Shown here piece by piece: positions 7,612 through 15,707 of a stretch of 64,000 nucleotides of DNA. Source of the stretch: Pedobacter sp. MR2016-24. GTDB lineage: Bacteria > Bacteroidota > Bacteroidia > Sphingobacteriales > Sphingobacteriaceae. A model generated the notes under the pieces. It worked only from the letters and a program-made list of their open reading frames with translations, had not been told where the DNA came from and did no database searches. Numbering within the stretch: the first letter of the stretch is position 1; every line of letters starts with the position of its first letter. The translations under genes were made by a program, and so were the position numbers. The DNA is taken from assembly GCF_026239655.1 (NCBI RefSeq), contig NZ_JAPIVO010000006.1, positions 434,001 through 498,000 of the forward strand, in the 5' to 3' direction.

Positions 7612-8163
7612 ATGCTAAGTACAAAAATTAAAGAAGCAACGAAATCAGCACACCAGGGACTGGAAAAAAAAGTGGTGCTTAAAATGAAGGCTATCCGCAG
7701 CAATGCCGACTATGCGGATCTGCTAAAGCATTTTTATGCTTATTTTAACGCTGTTGAAAAAGCAATTAAACCATATATCACCACTGATTTGCTCCCTGAT
7801 CACGCAGAACGCCGTAATTCTGAATACCTGAAAAAAGATATTGAGGAATTAGGATCTCAAGTAGATGATCTTCCTGCAGTTACGCTGCCTGAAATTAACA
7901 ATACTTTGCAGGCGCTGGGTGCGATGTATGTGATGGAAGGTTCAATTATGGGCGGACCTATTATTGTACAGATGCTGGGTAAATACGGAGTAAATACTGG
8001 TGTATCTTTCTTTTCAGGTTATGGTGAAGCAACAGGGATGATGTGGGGGAAGTTTGTTGGGGTAATGAACGCTGAAGCAAAATCGGAAGAGGAAAAGGAT
8101 ATCGCAGTTCTTGCTGCAAATGAGACTTTCGAGCGATTTTCTAAAGTGTTTGGTACTGCGTAA
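7612..8163 (+). CDS. Haem oxygenase-like protein (biliverdin-forming type)
   Basis: A 183-residue all-helical haem oxygenase. The proximal haem histidine is H14 in the AHQGLE motif with the typical Glu four residues on. The distal-helix motif MEGSIMGGPII (108-118) matches the glycine-rich EGSxLGG of bacterial BphO/HmuO enzymes. Family function: O2-dependent opening of haem to biliverdin, CO and iron in the cytoplasm. There is no phytochrome gene in the window to use biliverdin. It opens a co-directional run with a cupin (11 bp downstream), a CDP-alcohol transferase-like gene, a CRP-domain kinase and a response-regulator oxidoreductase, so haem turnover may be part of a redox or gas response. 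Confidence 0.85.
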   Translation: MLSTKIKEATKSAHQGLEKKVVLKMKAIRSNADYADLLKHFYAYFNAVEKAIKPYITTDLLPDHAERRNSEYLKKDIEELGSQVDDLPAVTLPEINNTLQALGAMYVMEGSIMGGPIIVQMLGKYGVNTGVSFFSGYGEATGMMWGKFVGVMNAEAKSEEEKDIAVLAANETFERFSKVFGTA

Positions 8164-8174
8164 TAAAAGAACTG

Positions 8175-8570
8175 ATGACTAAAGGAAGAACTGATCTTAA
8201 TGCCAGCCTCAAAGCTGTCAGGTTGTTTAATACTGGTGAGGGCGACTGCACATTTGAGCTTGGAAGGATACCAACGAGTCAGCCAATCAATATGAACTTC
8301 TTTTTTGCTCAGACACATATTGACCCTTATCAGGAAGTTGCACACCCTGCACCAAGGCTCCAGTACGTGGTCACATTAAAGGGAAAACTTAGGTTTAAGG
8401 TGACCAATGGGGATACTTTTATGATTGAGCCGGGTATTTTATTGCTTGCAGAAGATATTGCCGGACCGGGTCATACCTGGGAATTAGTTGAAGGGGATGA
8501 ATGGCAAAGACTATATATAGCGTTTGAAGAGGGAACTGATACCCAATTTATTCCAGACGTAACCAGCTGA
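8175..8570 (+). CDS. Cupin-fold protein
   Basis: A 131-residue single-domain protein. The pattern PRLQYVVTLKGKLRFKVTNGDTFMIEPGILLLAEDIAGPGHTW (about 59-101) is a cupin barrel: a G-x5-G-like turn, PG before the second motif, and GPGHTW with a histidine at the position of the second-motif metal ligand. Metal-binding His residues of motif 1 are not conserved, so it may be a binding rather than catalytic cupin. It starts 11 bp after the haem oxygenase stop and is probably co-transcribed with it. Substrate unknown. Confidence 0.7.
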   Translation: MTKGRTDLNASLKAVRLFNTGEGDCTFELGRIPTSQPINMNFFFAQTHIDPYQEVAHPAPRLQYVVTLKGKLRFKVTNGDTFMIEPGILLLAEDIAGPGHTWELVEGDEWQRLYIAFEEGTDTQFIPDVTS

Positions 8571-8616
8571 TAATTTGTTCAGAGGAAATAAATTGTTCTA
8601 TATTGCAATATGTTTT

Positions 8617-9243
8617 ATGCAAAATAAGATGCGCAAGTACCTGATCAAAATTCCAGCCCTTCTCATTTACAGCCGTTTGGTCTTTAGTGTTTTAATTTTA
8701 CTGTTAAGCATTAATCAGCCGTCGCAATTCAGGTTAATTATCAATATCTTGTTAATCACAGGGTTGATTTCAGATATCTTTGATGGCATTATTGCACGTA
8801 AACTCAATGTTTCTACAGTCAGGCTAAGAAGATTGGATTCTGCCGTTGATCAGGTTTTCTGGATCAGTGCAATGGTCGCTGCTTATATCGTTTGTACTCC
8901 TTTTTTTCAAGTGAACATGGTGTTATTGATGCTGCTCTTCTCCATGGAGGGACTTACCTATCTGATCAGCTACATCAGGTTTAAAAAAGAAGTAGCTACA
9001 CATGCAATTTCTTCCAAAATATGGACTTTAACTATTCTTGCAACGCTTGTACAGATCATTGCAACTTGTGATTCCTCATGGTTATTTATGGTTTGCGTTT
9101 ACGCTGGTATGATCACAAGGCTGGAAATCATAGCGATACTTTTTACGCTGCGTAATTGGGAAAATGATATCCCCTCTTTGTACCATGCGATTCAGATCCG
9201 TCAGGGAAAGCCTGTGAAAAGAAATAAAATGTTTAATGGCTGA
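8617..9243 (+). CDS. CDP-alcohol phosphatidyltransferase-like membrane protein
   Basis: About 208 residues with roughly five membrane segments. The family motif D-x2-DG-x2-AR-x8-G-x3-D-x3-D appears as DIFDGIIAR followed, after eight residues, by LRRLDSAVD. All four aspartates are present but the conserved glycine is leucine. Family members transfer a phospho-alcohol from a CDP-lipid or CDP-alcohol at the membrane. The frame is open from a TTG at 8575; ATG 8617 or 8629 is the more credible start because the membrane domain begins right after. It lies between the cupin and the kinase gene with short gaps (46 and 39 bp). The exact product is not predictable. Confidence 0.65.
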   Translation: MQNKMRKYLIKIPALLIYSRLVFSVLILLLSINQPSQFRLIINILLITGLISDIFDGIIARKLNVSTVRLRRLDSAVDQVFWISAMVAAYIVCTPFFQVNMVLLMLLFSMEGLTYLISYIRFKKEVATHAISSKIWTLTILATLVQIIATCDSSWLFMVCVYAGMITRLEIIAILFTLRNWENDIPSLYHAIQIRQGKPVKRNKMFNG

Positions 9244-9282
9244 TCGATCCCAGCGTAAAAAATAAATAGCTAATTTTAGGTC

Positions 9283-10686
9283 ATGCAAACTGTAACTATT
9301 TCCTGGCTGAAATCACTAGAAGTTTTTGACAATGTTCCCGACGAACAATTGCAATGGTTCATAGATAATAGCGATTATCAATGGTTTGATGCAGACGATT
9401 TTCTGCTTGAACCAGGCAAGCCGCTCACAGGACCTCATTTGATTGTTTCAGGGGTAATGCATTTTTATATCATCCGTGATGGGGGCAGAAATGAATATGC
9501 TGATTTCGTAAAGGGAGATGTTACTGGCTATCTTCCTTATTCCCGTGGTAAAGTAAGTATAGGCTATGCCCAGGCGAGAGTAGATACCCAACTGATGAGT
9601 TTCCGTTCAGAAAAGATGATGGAAATGATCAAGGAGCAATTTGAACTTACGCAGGCTCTGGTACATGTGATGACCAACAGGGTTAAAAACTTCACACAAA
9701 TACGGCAGCAGAATGAAAAAATGATGGCTTTGGGTAAACTTTCTGCAGGGCTTGCCCATGAATTAAATAACCCTGCATCCGCAATTGTGCGTGATTCAAT
9801 GTCCCTAAAAGAACATTTAAAACTTAATGCAAATACCCTTAAGGGCTTCGTTACCATTAAAATGGACGAAGATCAGGCCGACGCAATGAATGAAGAACTT
9901 TTCAAAGTGCTGTCTGTAACTGACAGGCCGCATCTTTCACTAAAGGAACGTACACAGCGTGAGGATGATATTGCAGACTGGTTTGATGAAATAGAGGTAG
10001 AAAATAGTTACACTATCGCAGAGAGTTTCGTTGATTTCAATTTTACTGTAGATGATCTGAAGAGCTGTGCAAAGCATATACCTTCACAACATGTTTCGGC
10101 TGTTTTTAACCGTGTAAGTAATCTGTTGGTTACTGAAAGAATGGTTGACGATATCCAGGAGTCTTCCAACAGAATTGCCACACTGGTTAATTCTGTTAAA
10201 AATTTCACGCATATGGATAGAGGGGAAGACAAACAGTTTGCTGATATCCACGTTGGTATCCGTAATACGCTGACCATGCTTGGACATAAAGTAAGGAGTG
10301 GCAATATTACGGTGGTAGAAGATTACGATCTGAGCCTGCCGAAGGTCAATGCGCTGATTGGTGAATTGAATCAGGTGTGGACTAACCTGATTGACAATGC
10401 CATTGATGCTATGGAAACCAATGGGAAAGGGACGCTGACGTTAAAAACTGAGAGAGATAAGGAATTTGTACAGGTGTTTGTGATGAATGACGGACCTGAG
10501 ATTCCTGAAGAAACATTACAGAAAATCTTCGACCCCTTTTTTACGACAAAACCTATGGGGAAGGGAACAGGAATGGGATTGGAGACCGTTCAGCGTATCG
10601 TTCAGCAGCAGCACAATGGCTCTGTAAAAGTAAAGTCGACCCCTCAACGTACTGAATTTATTATCTGTTTTCCCATTGATGGCTAA
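9283..10686 (+). CDS. Sensor histidine kinase with N-terminal CRP-like (cNMP-binding) domain
   Basis: A 467-residue soluble kinase with no membrane segment. Residues about 10-120 form a CRP/cNMP-binding-like barrel (FDADDFLLEPGKPLTGPHLIVSG region). The phospho-acceptor is H159 in GLAHELNNPAS. About 110 residues are inserted before the second dimerisation helix (about 287-312). The HATPase domain has the N box NLIDNAIDAM (368-377), NDGPEIP (402-408), FDPFFTTKP (416-424) and GKGTGMGLE (426-434), all intact. The next gene, 44 bp downstream, is a response regulator fused to an oxidoreductase-like protein and is the likely partner. The ligand of the CRP domain (nucleotide, haem or none) is unknown; the haem oxygenase upstream makes haem worth considering. 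Confidence 0.85.
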   Translation: MQTVTISWLKSLEVFDNVPDEQLQWFIDNSDYQWFDADDFLLEPGKPLTGPHLIVSGVMHFYIIRDGGRNEYADFVKGDVTGYLPYSRGKVSIGYAQARVDTQLMSFRSEKMMEMIKEQFELTQALVHVMTNRVKNFTQIRQQNEKMMALGKLSAGLAHELNNPASAIVRDSMSLKEHLKLNANTLKGFVTIKMDEDQADAMNEELFKVLSVTDRPHLSLKERTQREDDIADWFDEIEVENSYTIAESFVDFNFTVDDLKSCAKHIPSQHVSAVFNRVSNLLVTERMVDDIQESSNRIATLVNSVKNFTHMDRGEDKQFADIHVGIRNTLTMLGHKVRSGNITVVEDYDLSLPKVNALIGELNQVWTNLIDNAIDAMETNGKGTLTLKTERDKEFVQVFVMNDGPEIPEETLQKIFDPFFTTKPMGKGTGMGLETVQRIVQQQHNGSVKVKSTPQRTEFIICFPIDG

Positions 10687-10730
10687 CCCCTATTTTATTT
10701 TTTTTATTCACTGATTACGACAAGATAAAT

Positions 10731-12392
10731 ATGAATCGCCCGATAATTTTTACGATAGATGATGATCCCCAGGTATTGCGTGCAATTAGCCGTGACCTGA
10801 AAAAACAATATGGTAATGAGTATAAAATTCTGAGTACAACTTCTGCAAATGAAGCATTGGAAAGCATTACGGAATTAAAGAATAGTGATGATGTAGTCGC
10901 CCTGTTTTTATGCGACCAGCGCATGCCGGAAATGGAAGGAGTGGAGTTTTTGGAAAAAGCAATAAAGATATTCCCTGAGGCTAAACGTGTATTATTAACT
11001 GCCTATTCTGACACCGCAGCTGCGATAAGGGCAATAAATGATGTTAGGCTGGATTATTATCTGGTTAAACCCTGGGATCCACCTGAAGATAAATTATACC
11101 CGGTGATTAATGACCTGCTGGATGATTGGCAGAGTGATTATGTACCGGAATTTAAAGGTATTAAGGTAGTCGGATTTCAGTTTTCGCCACAATCGCATCT
11201 CATCAAGGATTATCTGGCGAGTAACCTGATTCCTTATCGCTGGCTGGATATACAAAAGAATCCTGATGCTGCAGAATATTTACAAATAAATAAGCTTGTT
11301 CATGCAGATTTGCCACTGGTGTTTTTTGAGGATGGTACTTTTTTAATCAAACCTTCTATCAAAGATATTGCTGCTAAAATTGGTAAAAACTCACAAGTTA
11401 TACATGATATATATGATGTAGTGATTATTGGGGCCGGGCCTGCCGGTATGGCTGCAGCCGTGTATGGCGCATCAGAGGGATTAAAGACCTTAATGATAGA
11501 GCGAAAAGCTCCGGGCGGACAGGCAGGTACAAGCTCGCGGATTGAGAATTATCTGGGCTTCCCGGCAGGATTGAGCGGGGCAGATCTTACAAGAAGAGCA
11601 ATCAGTCAGGCTGAACGATTGGGCGCAAATCTTTTATCACCACAGTCGGTGAGTGATATTAAGCAGAAAGACGGATATAAAACCATCATTTTAGAAGGCG
11701 GCGGAGAAATTATCAGTCGTACTGTGGTGATTACTACCGGTGTAGATTACCGTAAGCTTGAAGTGAAAGGAGTGGAAGATTTTACGGGTGCGGGCATTTA
11801 TTATGGTGCTGCAACTACCGAGGCTTTCGCCTGTAAAGACAAAGATGTTTATATTATCGGAGGTGGTAATTCTGCGGGGCAGGCGGCGATGTACCTTTCC
11901 AAATTTGCGAAAGATGTTTATATCATTATCCGTAAAGATGGATTGGCTGCAACGATGTCTTCTTATTTAATAGACCAGATTGGCAGTACAGCTAATATTC
12001 ATGTACTGGGCAATACAGAAGTAATTGAAGCCATTGGGGATAAATGCCTGGAGAAGCTGACCCTGATTAATGTGAAAACAAAAGAAACGGTTACAAAAGA
12101 AGCGGAAGCGCTTTATATTTTTATAGGGGCAAAGCCATATACTGACTGGCTGCAACTGGACATTATTAAAGATGGTAAAGAATTTATCGAAACAGGCAGA
12201 GAGCTTCGGAATTATGAAGGCTTTACAAAAATCTGGAAATTAGCACGTGATCCATATCTTTTAGAAACCAGTTGTGCAGGTATTTTTGCGGCGGGTGATG
12301 TTAGGGCGGGTGCAATGAATCGGGTGGCTTCGGCTGTGGGGGAAGGATCTATGGCGATCAGCTTTGTACATAAATACCTGGCAGATGTCTAA
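10731..12392 (+). CDS. Response regulator fused to degenerate glutaredoxin-like and thioredoxin-reductase-like modules
   Basis: 553 residues in three parts. (1) Receiver domain, about 1-135: acidic D10-D12, phospho-acceptor D62 in CDQRMPEMEG, T90, K113. (2) A thioredoxin-fold segment, about 143-218, resembling glutaredoxin (KVVGFQFSPQSHLIKDYL ... LPLVFFEDGTFL), where the CPYC-type active site reads SPQS (152-155). (3) FAD/NAD(P)H oxidoreductase of thioredoxin reductase type, 227-553: GAGPAG 234-239, GGGNSA 377-382, GDVR 522-525. The CATCDG redox motif is replaced by YYGAATTEA (357-365), so the cysteine pair is absent. Database names such as fused response regulator/thioredoxin-disulfide reductase would therefore overstate the activity. 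Likely partner: the CRP-domain kinase just upstream. Output may be NAD(P)H oxidation or redox sensing. Confidence 0.85.
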   Translation: MNRPIIFTIDDDPQVLRAISRDLKKQYGNEYKILSTTSANEALESITELKNSDDVVALFLCDQRMPEMEGVEFLEKAIKIFPEAKRVLLTAYSDTAAAIRAINDVRLDYYLVKPWDPPEDKLYPVINDLLDDWQSDYVPEFKGIKVVGFQFSPQSHLIKDYLASNLIPYRWLDIQKNPDAAEYLQINKLVHADLPLVFFEDGTFLIKPSIKDIAAKIGKNSQVIHDIYDVVIIGAGPAGMAAAVYGASEGLKTLMIERKAPGGQAGTSSRIENYLGFPAGLSGADLTRRAISQAERLGANLLSPQSVSDIKQKDGYKTIILEGGGEIISRTVVITTGVDYRKLEVKGVEDFTGAGIYYGAATTEAFACKDKDVYIIGGGNSAGQAAMYLSKFAKDVYIIIRKDGLAATMSSYLIDQIGSTANIHVLGNTEVIEAIGDKCLEKLTLINVKTKETVTKEAEALYIFIGAKPYTDWLQLDIIKDGKEFIETGRELRNYEGFTKIWKLARDPYLLETSCAGIFAAGDVRAGAMNRVASAVGEGSMAISFVHKYLADV

Positions 12393-13003
12393 CTATCTGC
12401 AGGTGACTTTGGATTGTCATTGTCAGCCACGGATATATTTAGTTTTTTTTGAATATCACTAATAGATTTTTCTATCCGGGCAGCCATCGTAAATACCTTT
12501 TCTGCCGGCATCTCTTTGGCAGACAGTAATTGTGCGTATAAAGACATCGAAGTCATCGGGTTCTTCAGGTCATGTATCAGCCGGCGCAGATTTTCGTCGG
12601 CTTTATTTTTTTCGTTGATATGATCCAGCCGGTTCTCCAGTTTTTCAATTACCATTTTTGCTAATAATTGCAAAACACGGCTTTGTTTTTCAGTCAACTG
12701 CTGGTGTGGTATGTTGTCGGTTACCGTCAGGGTACCAATAACAAAGTTATCGGGGGTAATCAACCTTATACCTGCGTAGAAGCGGATGTCTTCATTTAAG
12801 TCATGGACTACTGTAATTTGGTCCCCGGTAATTGTCGTCGCATACAAACCATGCTCATCCTCACTTCTATCTGAAAAATTTACTGCCGCTACACCCGTAT
12901 CAAATATCTCTGCGGCGAGTAAAATAATATGATCGAGATTCAACTCTTCCACTGTTTCCGGAAGTTCATAGCTAAGTAGCTTATTATAAGTTAAAGGATC
13001 CAT
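12389..13003 (-). CDS. GAF-HisKA protein lacking an ATPase domain
   Basis: A 204-residue protein. Residues about 10-120 look like a GAF sensor domain (AEIFDTGVAAVNFSD ... YAGIRLITPDNFVIGTLTV). Then comes a dimerisation/phospho-acceptor helix pair with RLIHDLKNPMTSMSLYAQLLS and H144 in the H-box position. The chain ends about 60 residues later: no N, G1, F or G2 box. It may be a phosphotransfer protein, a decoy dimer partner for another kinase, or a decayed kinase; the reading frame is clean and ends naturally. It converges on the oxidoreductase-response regulator gene, the two stop codons overlapping, so it may belong to the same signalling locus but is not in the same operon. Confidence 0.75.
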   Translation of the reverse strand: MDPLTYNKLLSYELPETVEELNLDHIILLAAEIFDTGVAAVNFSDRSEDEHGLYATTITGDQITVVHDLNEDIRFYAGIRLITPDNFVIGTLTVTDNIPHQQLTEKQSRVLQLLAKMVIEKLENRLDHINEKNKADENLRRLIHDLKNPMTSMSLYAQLLSAKEMPAEKVFTMAARIEKSISDIQKKLNISVADNDNPKSPADS

Positions 13004-13434
13004 AATTTTTTATATAAAAGCTGCTATACCAGGCTGTAGAAATAAAACGAAACAGTTTTAAATGTCAGCTTTTAAGTAGTGGTTGTATTAAATGAAAGAG
13101 AACGTCTTTTTGGAGTGATTGTTGTTGAAAGCTTATTTTATCCAGATAAGGATCTGTTTCAGGAAAGCGCTGTAATTTGCGCATGGCAGAGATAAATGAA
13201 TGGATTGAACATGTAAAATAGTATTAATAAAATGGAATTCATCAAAATTTGTTTCGGATTTATAAAGTTTCTCATCTCTAAGGTATAGTAGAGCAGCTTT
13301 ATTCGTTAATGAGGGATTATTTAAAACGCTGATTATTGCATATAAAACTGTACACATTTATAAAAATATAGTATAGTTTTATATGCAAAGTCTGTTCAAT
13401 TACCAAACTGTATAATAATTTTTATTATATCACG
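13004..13434. other. Non-coding AT-rich gap
   Basis: 431 bp between the start of the GAF-HisKA gene and the end of the GH3-like gene. It must hold the promoter of the GAF-HisKA gene, but no clear TTTG/TAnnTTTG pair was found. The open frame at 13133-13357 (minus) has no domain and unnatural composition and is not called. The striking content is the inverted repeat at 13336-13388. Confidence 0.6.
13336..13388. repeat. Long AT-rich inverted repeat
   Basis: Perfect 14-nt arms TTGCATATAAAACT (13336-13349) and its complement (13375-13388). The stem extends inward by three more pairs after one mismatch, leaving a 17-nt loop. It lies about 46 bp beyond the stop of the GH3-like gene, with no T tract on either side, so it is not a standard terminator. 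Confidence 0.75.
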
Positions 13435-14949
13435 TTAGGGCTGGATCAGAGGTAAGATCTCATCAACATATTTCCTTTCGTTTGCCAGTCTGGGAACTTT
13501 GTGTTGTCCACCTAGCTTTCCTTTGGATTTTAGCCAGTTGTAGAATGTATCATGGGGAGCATTGTGTACCTTAGGTCTGCATAATGCAAGATTATTGAAT
13601 CTTTTCGCATCGTAATCTGAGTTCACCTCCCTAAGTGTCTGATCCAATACATCTACAAACTTTTCGAAATTATCAGGCTGCTGATCAAATTCAATGATCC
13701 ATTCATGGCCCCCTGCAGCATTACCTTTAAAATAAATCGGACATGCTGTATAATCCTTAAACGCGGCGCCGGTTTCCTTACAGGCCTTACTGATGGCCTG
13801 TTCAGCATTGTCAATAATGACTTCTTCACCAAAGGCATTGATAAAATGTTTTGTGCGCCCGGTTATTTTAATCCTGTAGGGTGACAGTGAAGTAAATTGC
13901 ACCGTATCACCAATTACGTAACGCCATAGCCCGGCATTGGTAGAGATCACTATTGCATAATTTTTATCCAGTTCTACTTCTCCAAGACAAAGCGTAACAG
14001 GATTTTCTGACTCCAGCTGATCAAGCGGTAAAAACTCATAGTAAATGCCATAATCCAGCATCAATAACATTTCCTCTGAGCTTACCTGATCCTGTATGCC
14101 AAAGAAGCCCTCAGATGCATTATAGGTTTCCAGGTAATACATTTCCTCACTCGGGATCAATTCTTTAAACTGGTCCCTGTAAGGATTAAAGTTAACCGCA
14201 CCATGGAAGTATAATTCGAGGTTTGGCCATACTTCTAATAAATTCTTTTTACCGGTTATTTCCAATACCTTTTTAGCGAGTACGATTGTCCAGGTTGGTA
14301 CGCCGGATATATTGGTCACATTTTCTTTGATGGTTGCTTCTGCCATCCGGTCCATCTTCTGCTCGTAGTCATCCATCAGCGCAATCGACATATCAGGAGT
14401 ACGATAGTATTCTGCCCACATGGGCAGATTTTTAATCAATACCGCAGAAAGATCCCCGTAATAAGAATCTTCATTAAGCTGATTGATCTGGTGACTTCCA
14501 CCTAATACCAGAGCCTTTCCTGTCAGGATCTGGTTGCCGGGTTTATTTTTACAAAAGATAGAAATCATATCTTTTCCACCCTTATAATGGCATTCTTCCA
14601 ATGCTTCAGGAGATACAGGAATAAACTTACTTCTGTCACTTGTAGTGCCGGAAGATTTAGCGAACCATTTAATTTCAGAAGGCCAGAGGATATTCTGCTC
14701 GCCCTTCAGCATGCGTTCTATATATGGTTTTAGCGTATCGTAATTCTGCAGCGGCACACGCTGTTTAAACTGCTCACAATTCTCAATAGATCTGTAATCA
14801 TATTTTTTTCCCCATTCTGTGTTTTCTGCGCAGGAAATCAACGTGTGAAACCATTCTTCCTGTACATCCAGCGGATATTTCATGAAAAGCTCTATCTGGT
14901 GGACGCGCTTCTTCATGTACCATGAAAAAATTGAATTTACAATTGCCAT
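13435..14949 (-). CDS. GH3 (auxin-responsive promoter) family acyl-adenylate/amide synthetase-like protein
   Basis: A 504-residue protein of the GH3 superfamily, named after plant acyl-acid amido synthetases. The ATP-binding motif SSGTTSDRSK is at 99-108, and the second motif (YNASEGFFG) and third region (LWRYVIGDTVQF) are present. The bacterial members are cytoplasmic and adenylate a carboxylic acid; the natural acid and amine in Bacteroidota are not known. It is the third gene of recJ - lptB - GH3, 15 bp after lptB, an arrangement seen repeatedly in this phylum, which may hint at an envelope- or lipid-related role. It is not a glycoside hydrolase of family GH3. Confidence 0.88.
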   Translation of the reverse strand: MAIVNSIFSWYMKKRVHQIELFMKYPLDVQEEWFHTLISCAENTEWGKKYDYRSIENCEQFKQRVPLQNYDTLKPYIERMLKGEQNILWPSEIKWFAKSSGTTSDRSKFIPVSPEALEECHYKGGKDMISIFCKNKPGNQILTGKALVLGGSHQINQLNEDSYYGDLSAVLIKNLPMWAEYYRTPDMSIALMDDYEQKMDRMAEATIKENVTNISGVPTWTIVLAKKVLEITGKKNLLEVWPNLELYFHGAVNFNPYRDQFKELIPSEEMYYLETYNASEGFFGIQDQVSSEEMLLMLDYGIYYEFLPLDQLESENPVTLCLGEVELDKNYAIVISTNAGLWRYVIGDTVQFTSLSPYRIKITGRTKHFINAFGEEVIIDNAEQAISKACKETGAAFKDYTACPIYFKGNAAGGHEWIIEFDQQPDNFEKFVDVLDQTLREVNSDYDAKRFNNLALCRPKVHNAPHDTFYNWLKSKGKLGGQHKVPRLANERKYVDEILPLIQP

Positions 14950-14964
14950 ATTTGGTTAGATAGA

Positions 14965-15699
14965 TTATAGGTTTTTACTGCGAAGTACAAAATTTGAGCC
15001 TAAATATACTTTCCTGACCATCTCGTTGGCGGCAAGTACCTCAGGGGTTCCGGATTCTAATATTTTACCTTCAAAGAGGAGATAAGCCCTGTCGGTAATA
15101 GAAAGAGTTTCCTGAACGTTGTGATCAGTAATCAATATACCTATATTTTTATTTCTAAGTTTTGCTACAATAGTTTGTATCTCTTCTACCGCAATTGGAT
15201 CGACCCCTGCAAAAGGCTCATCCAGTAAAATGAAGTTTGGACTTGCCGCTAATGCCCTGGCAATTTCCGTCCTTCTTCTTTCTCCGCCAGACAATAGATC
15301 ACCTCTGTTTCTGCGTACTTTATGGAGACTAAATTCATTGATTAATTCTTCCAATTTATCCTGACGTTCATCTTTCTTCATGTCCGTCATCTCCAATATG
15401 GAGAGAATATTCTCTTCTACAGTAAGTTTCCTGAACACAGAAGCTTCCTGAGCCAGGTAACCGATTCCCTTCTGGGCTCTTTTATACATGGCATCCTTTG
15501 TAATATCCTCATCATCCAGGAAAATTGTTCCTTCATTTGGCTTGATGAGACCTACAATCATATAAAATGAAGTTGTCTTTCCTGCTCCGTTAGGGCCTAA
15601 AAGACCTACAATTTCTCCCTGGCTTACATTGAATGATACATCATTCACCACAGTTCGTTGCTTGTATTTTTTTATAAGATTATCGGCTCTTAATATCAT
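14965..15699 (-). CDS. lptB: Lipopolysaccharide export ABC transporter ATPase
   Basis: A 244-residue ABC ATPase. Walker A GPNGAGKTT at 35-43, signature LSGGE at 136-140, Walker B FILLDEP with D160-E161, and the switch histidine in ITDHN. The sequence around PNEGTIFLDDEDITKD and the length match LptB, which drives the LptFG inner-membrane complex that extracts lipopolysaccharide and hands it to LptC-LptA. The LptF/G genes are not in the window. It lies 8 bp after recJ and 15 bp before the GH3-like gene, in one operon. Confidence 0.92.
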   Translation of the reverse strand: MILRADNLIKKYKQRTVVNDVSFNVSQGEIVGLLGPNGAGKTTSFYMIVGLIKPNEGTIFLDDEDITKDAMYKRAQKGIGYLAQEASVFRKLTVEENILSILEMTDMKKDERQDKLEELINEFSLHKVRRNRGDLLSGGERRRTEIARALAASPNFILLDEPFAGVDPIAVEEIQTIVAKLRNKNIGILITDHNVQETLSITDRAYLLFEGKILESGTPEVLAANEMVRKVYLGSNFVLRSKNL

Positions 15700-15707
15700 C
15701 AGGTCTA

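Noticed and set aside
10731..12392. Simple call of thioredoxin reductase
   Set aside because: The CxxC of the enzyme is replaced by residues without cysteine, so the name would imply an unsupported activity.
13133..13357. Open frame of 74 codons on the minus strand in the gap
   Set aside because: No domain, odd composition, no promoter or start-site support; it lies beside the inverted repeat and is probably chance.
13435..14949. Glycoside hydrolase family 3
   Set aside because: GH3 here is the plant auxin-responsive name; the SSGTTSDRSK motif is an ATP-binding adenylation motif, not a glycosidase.
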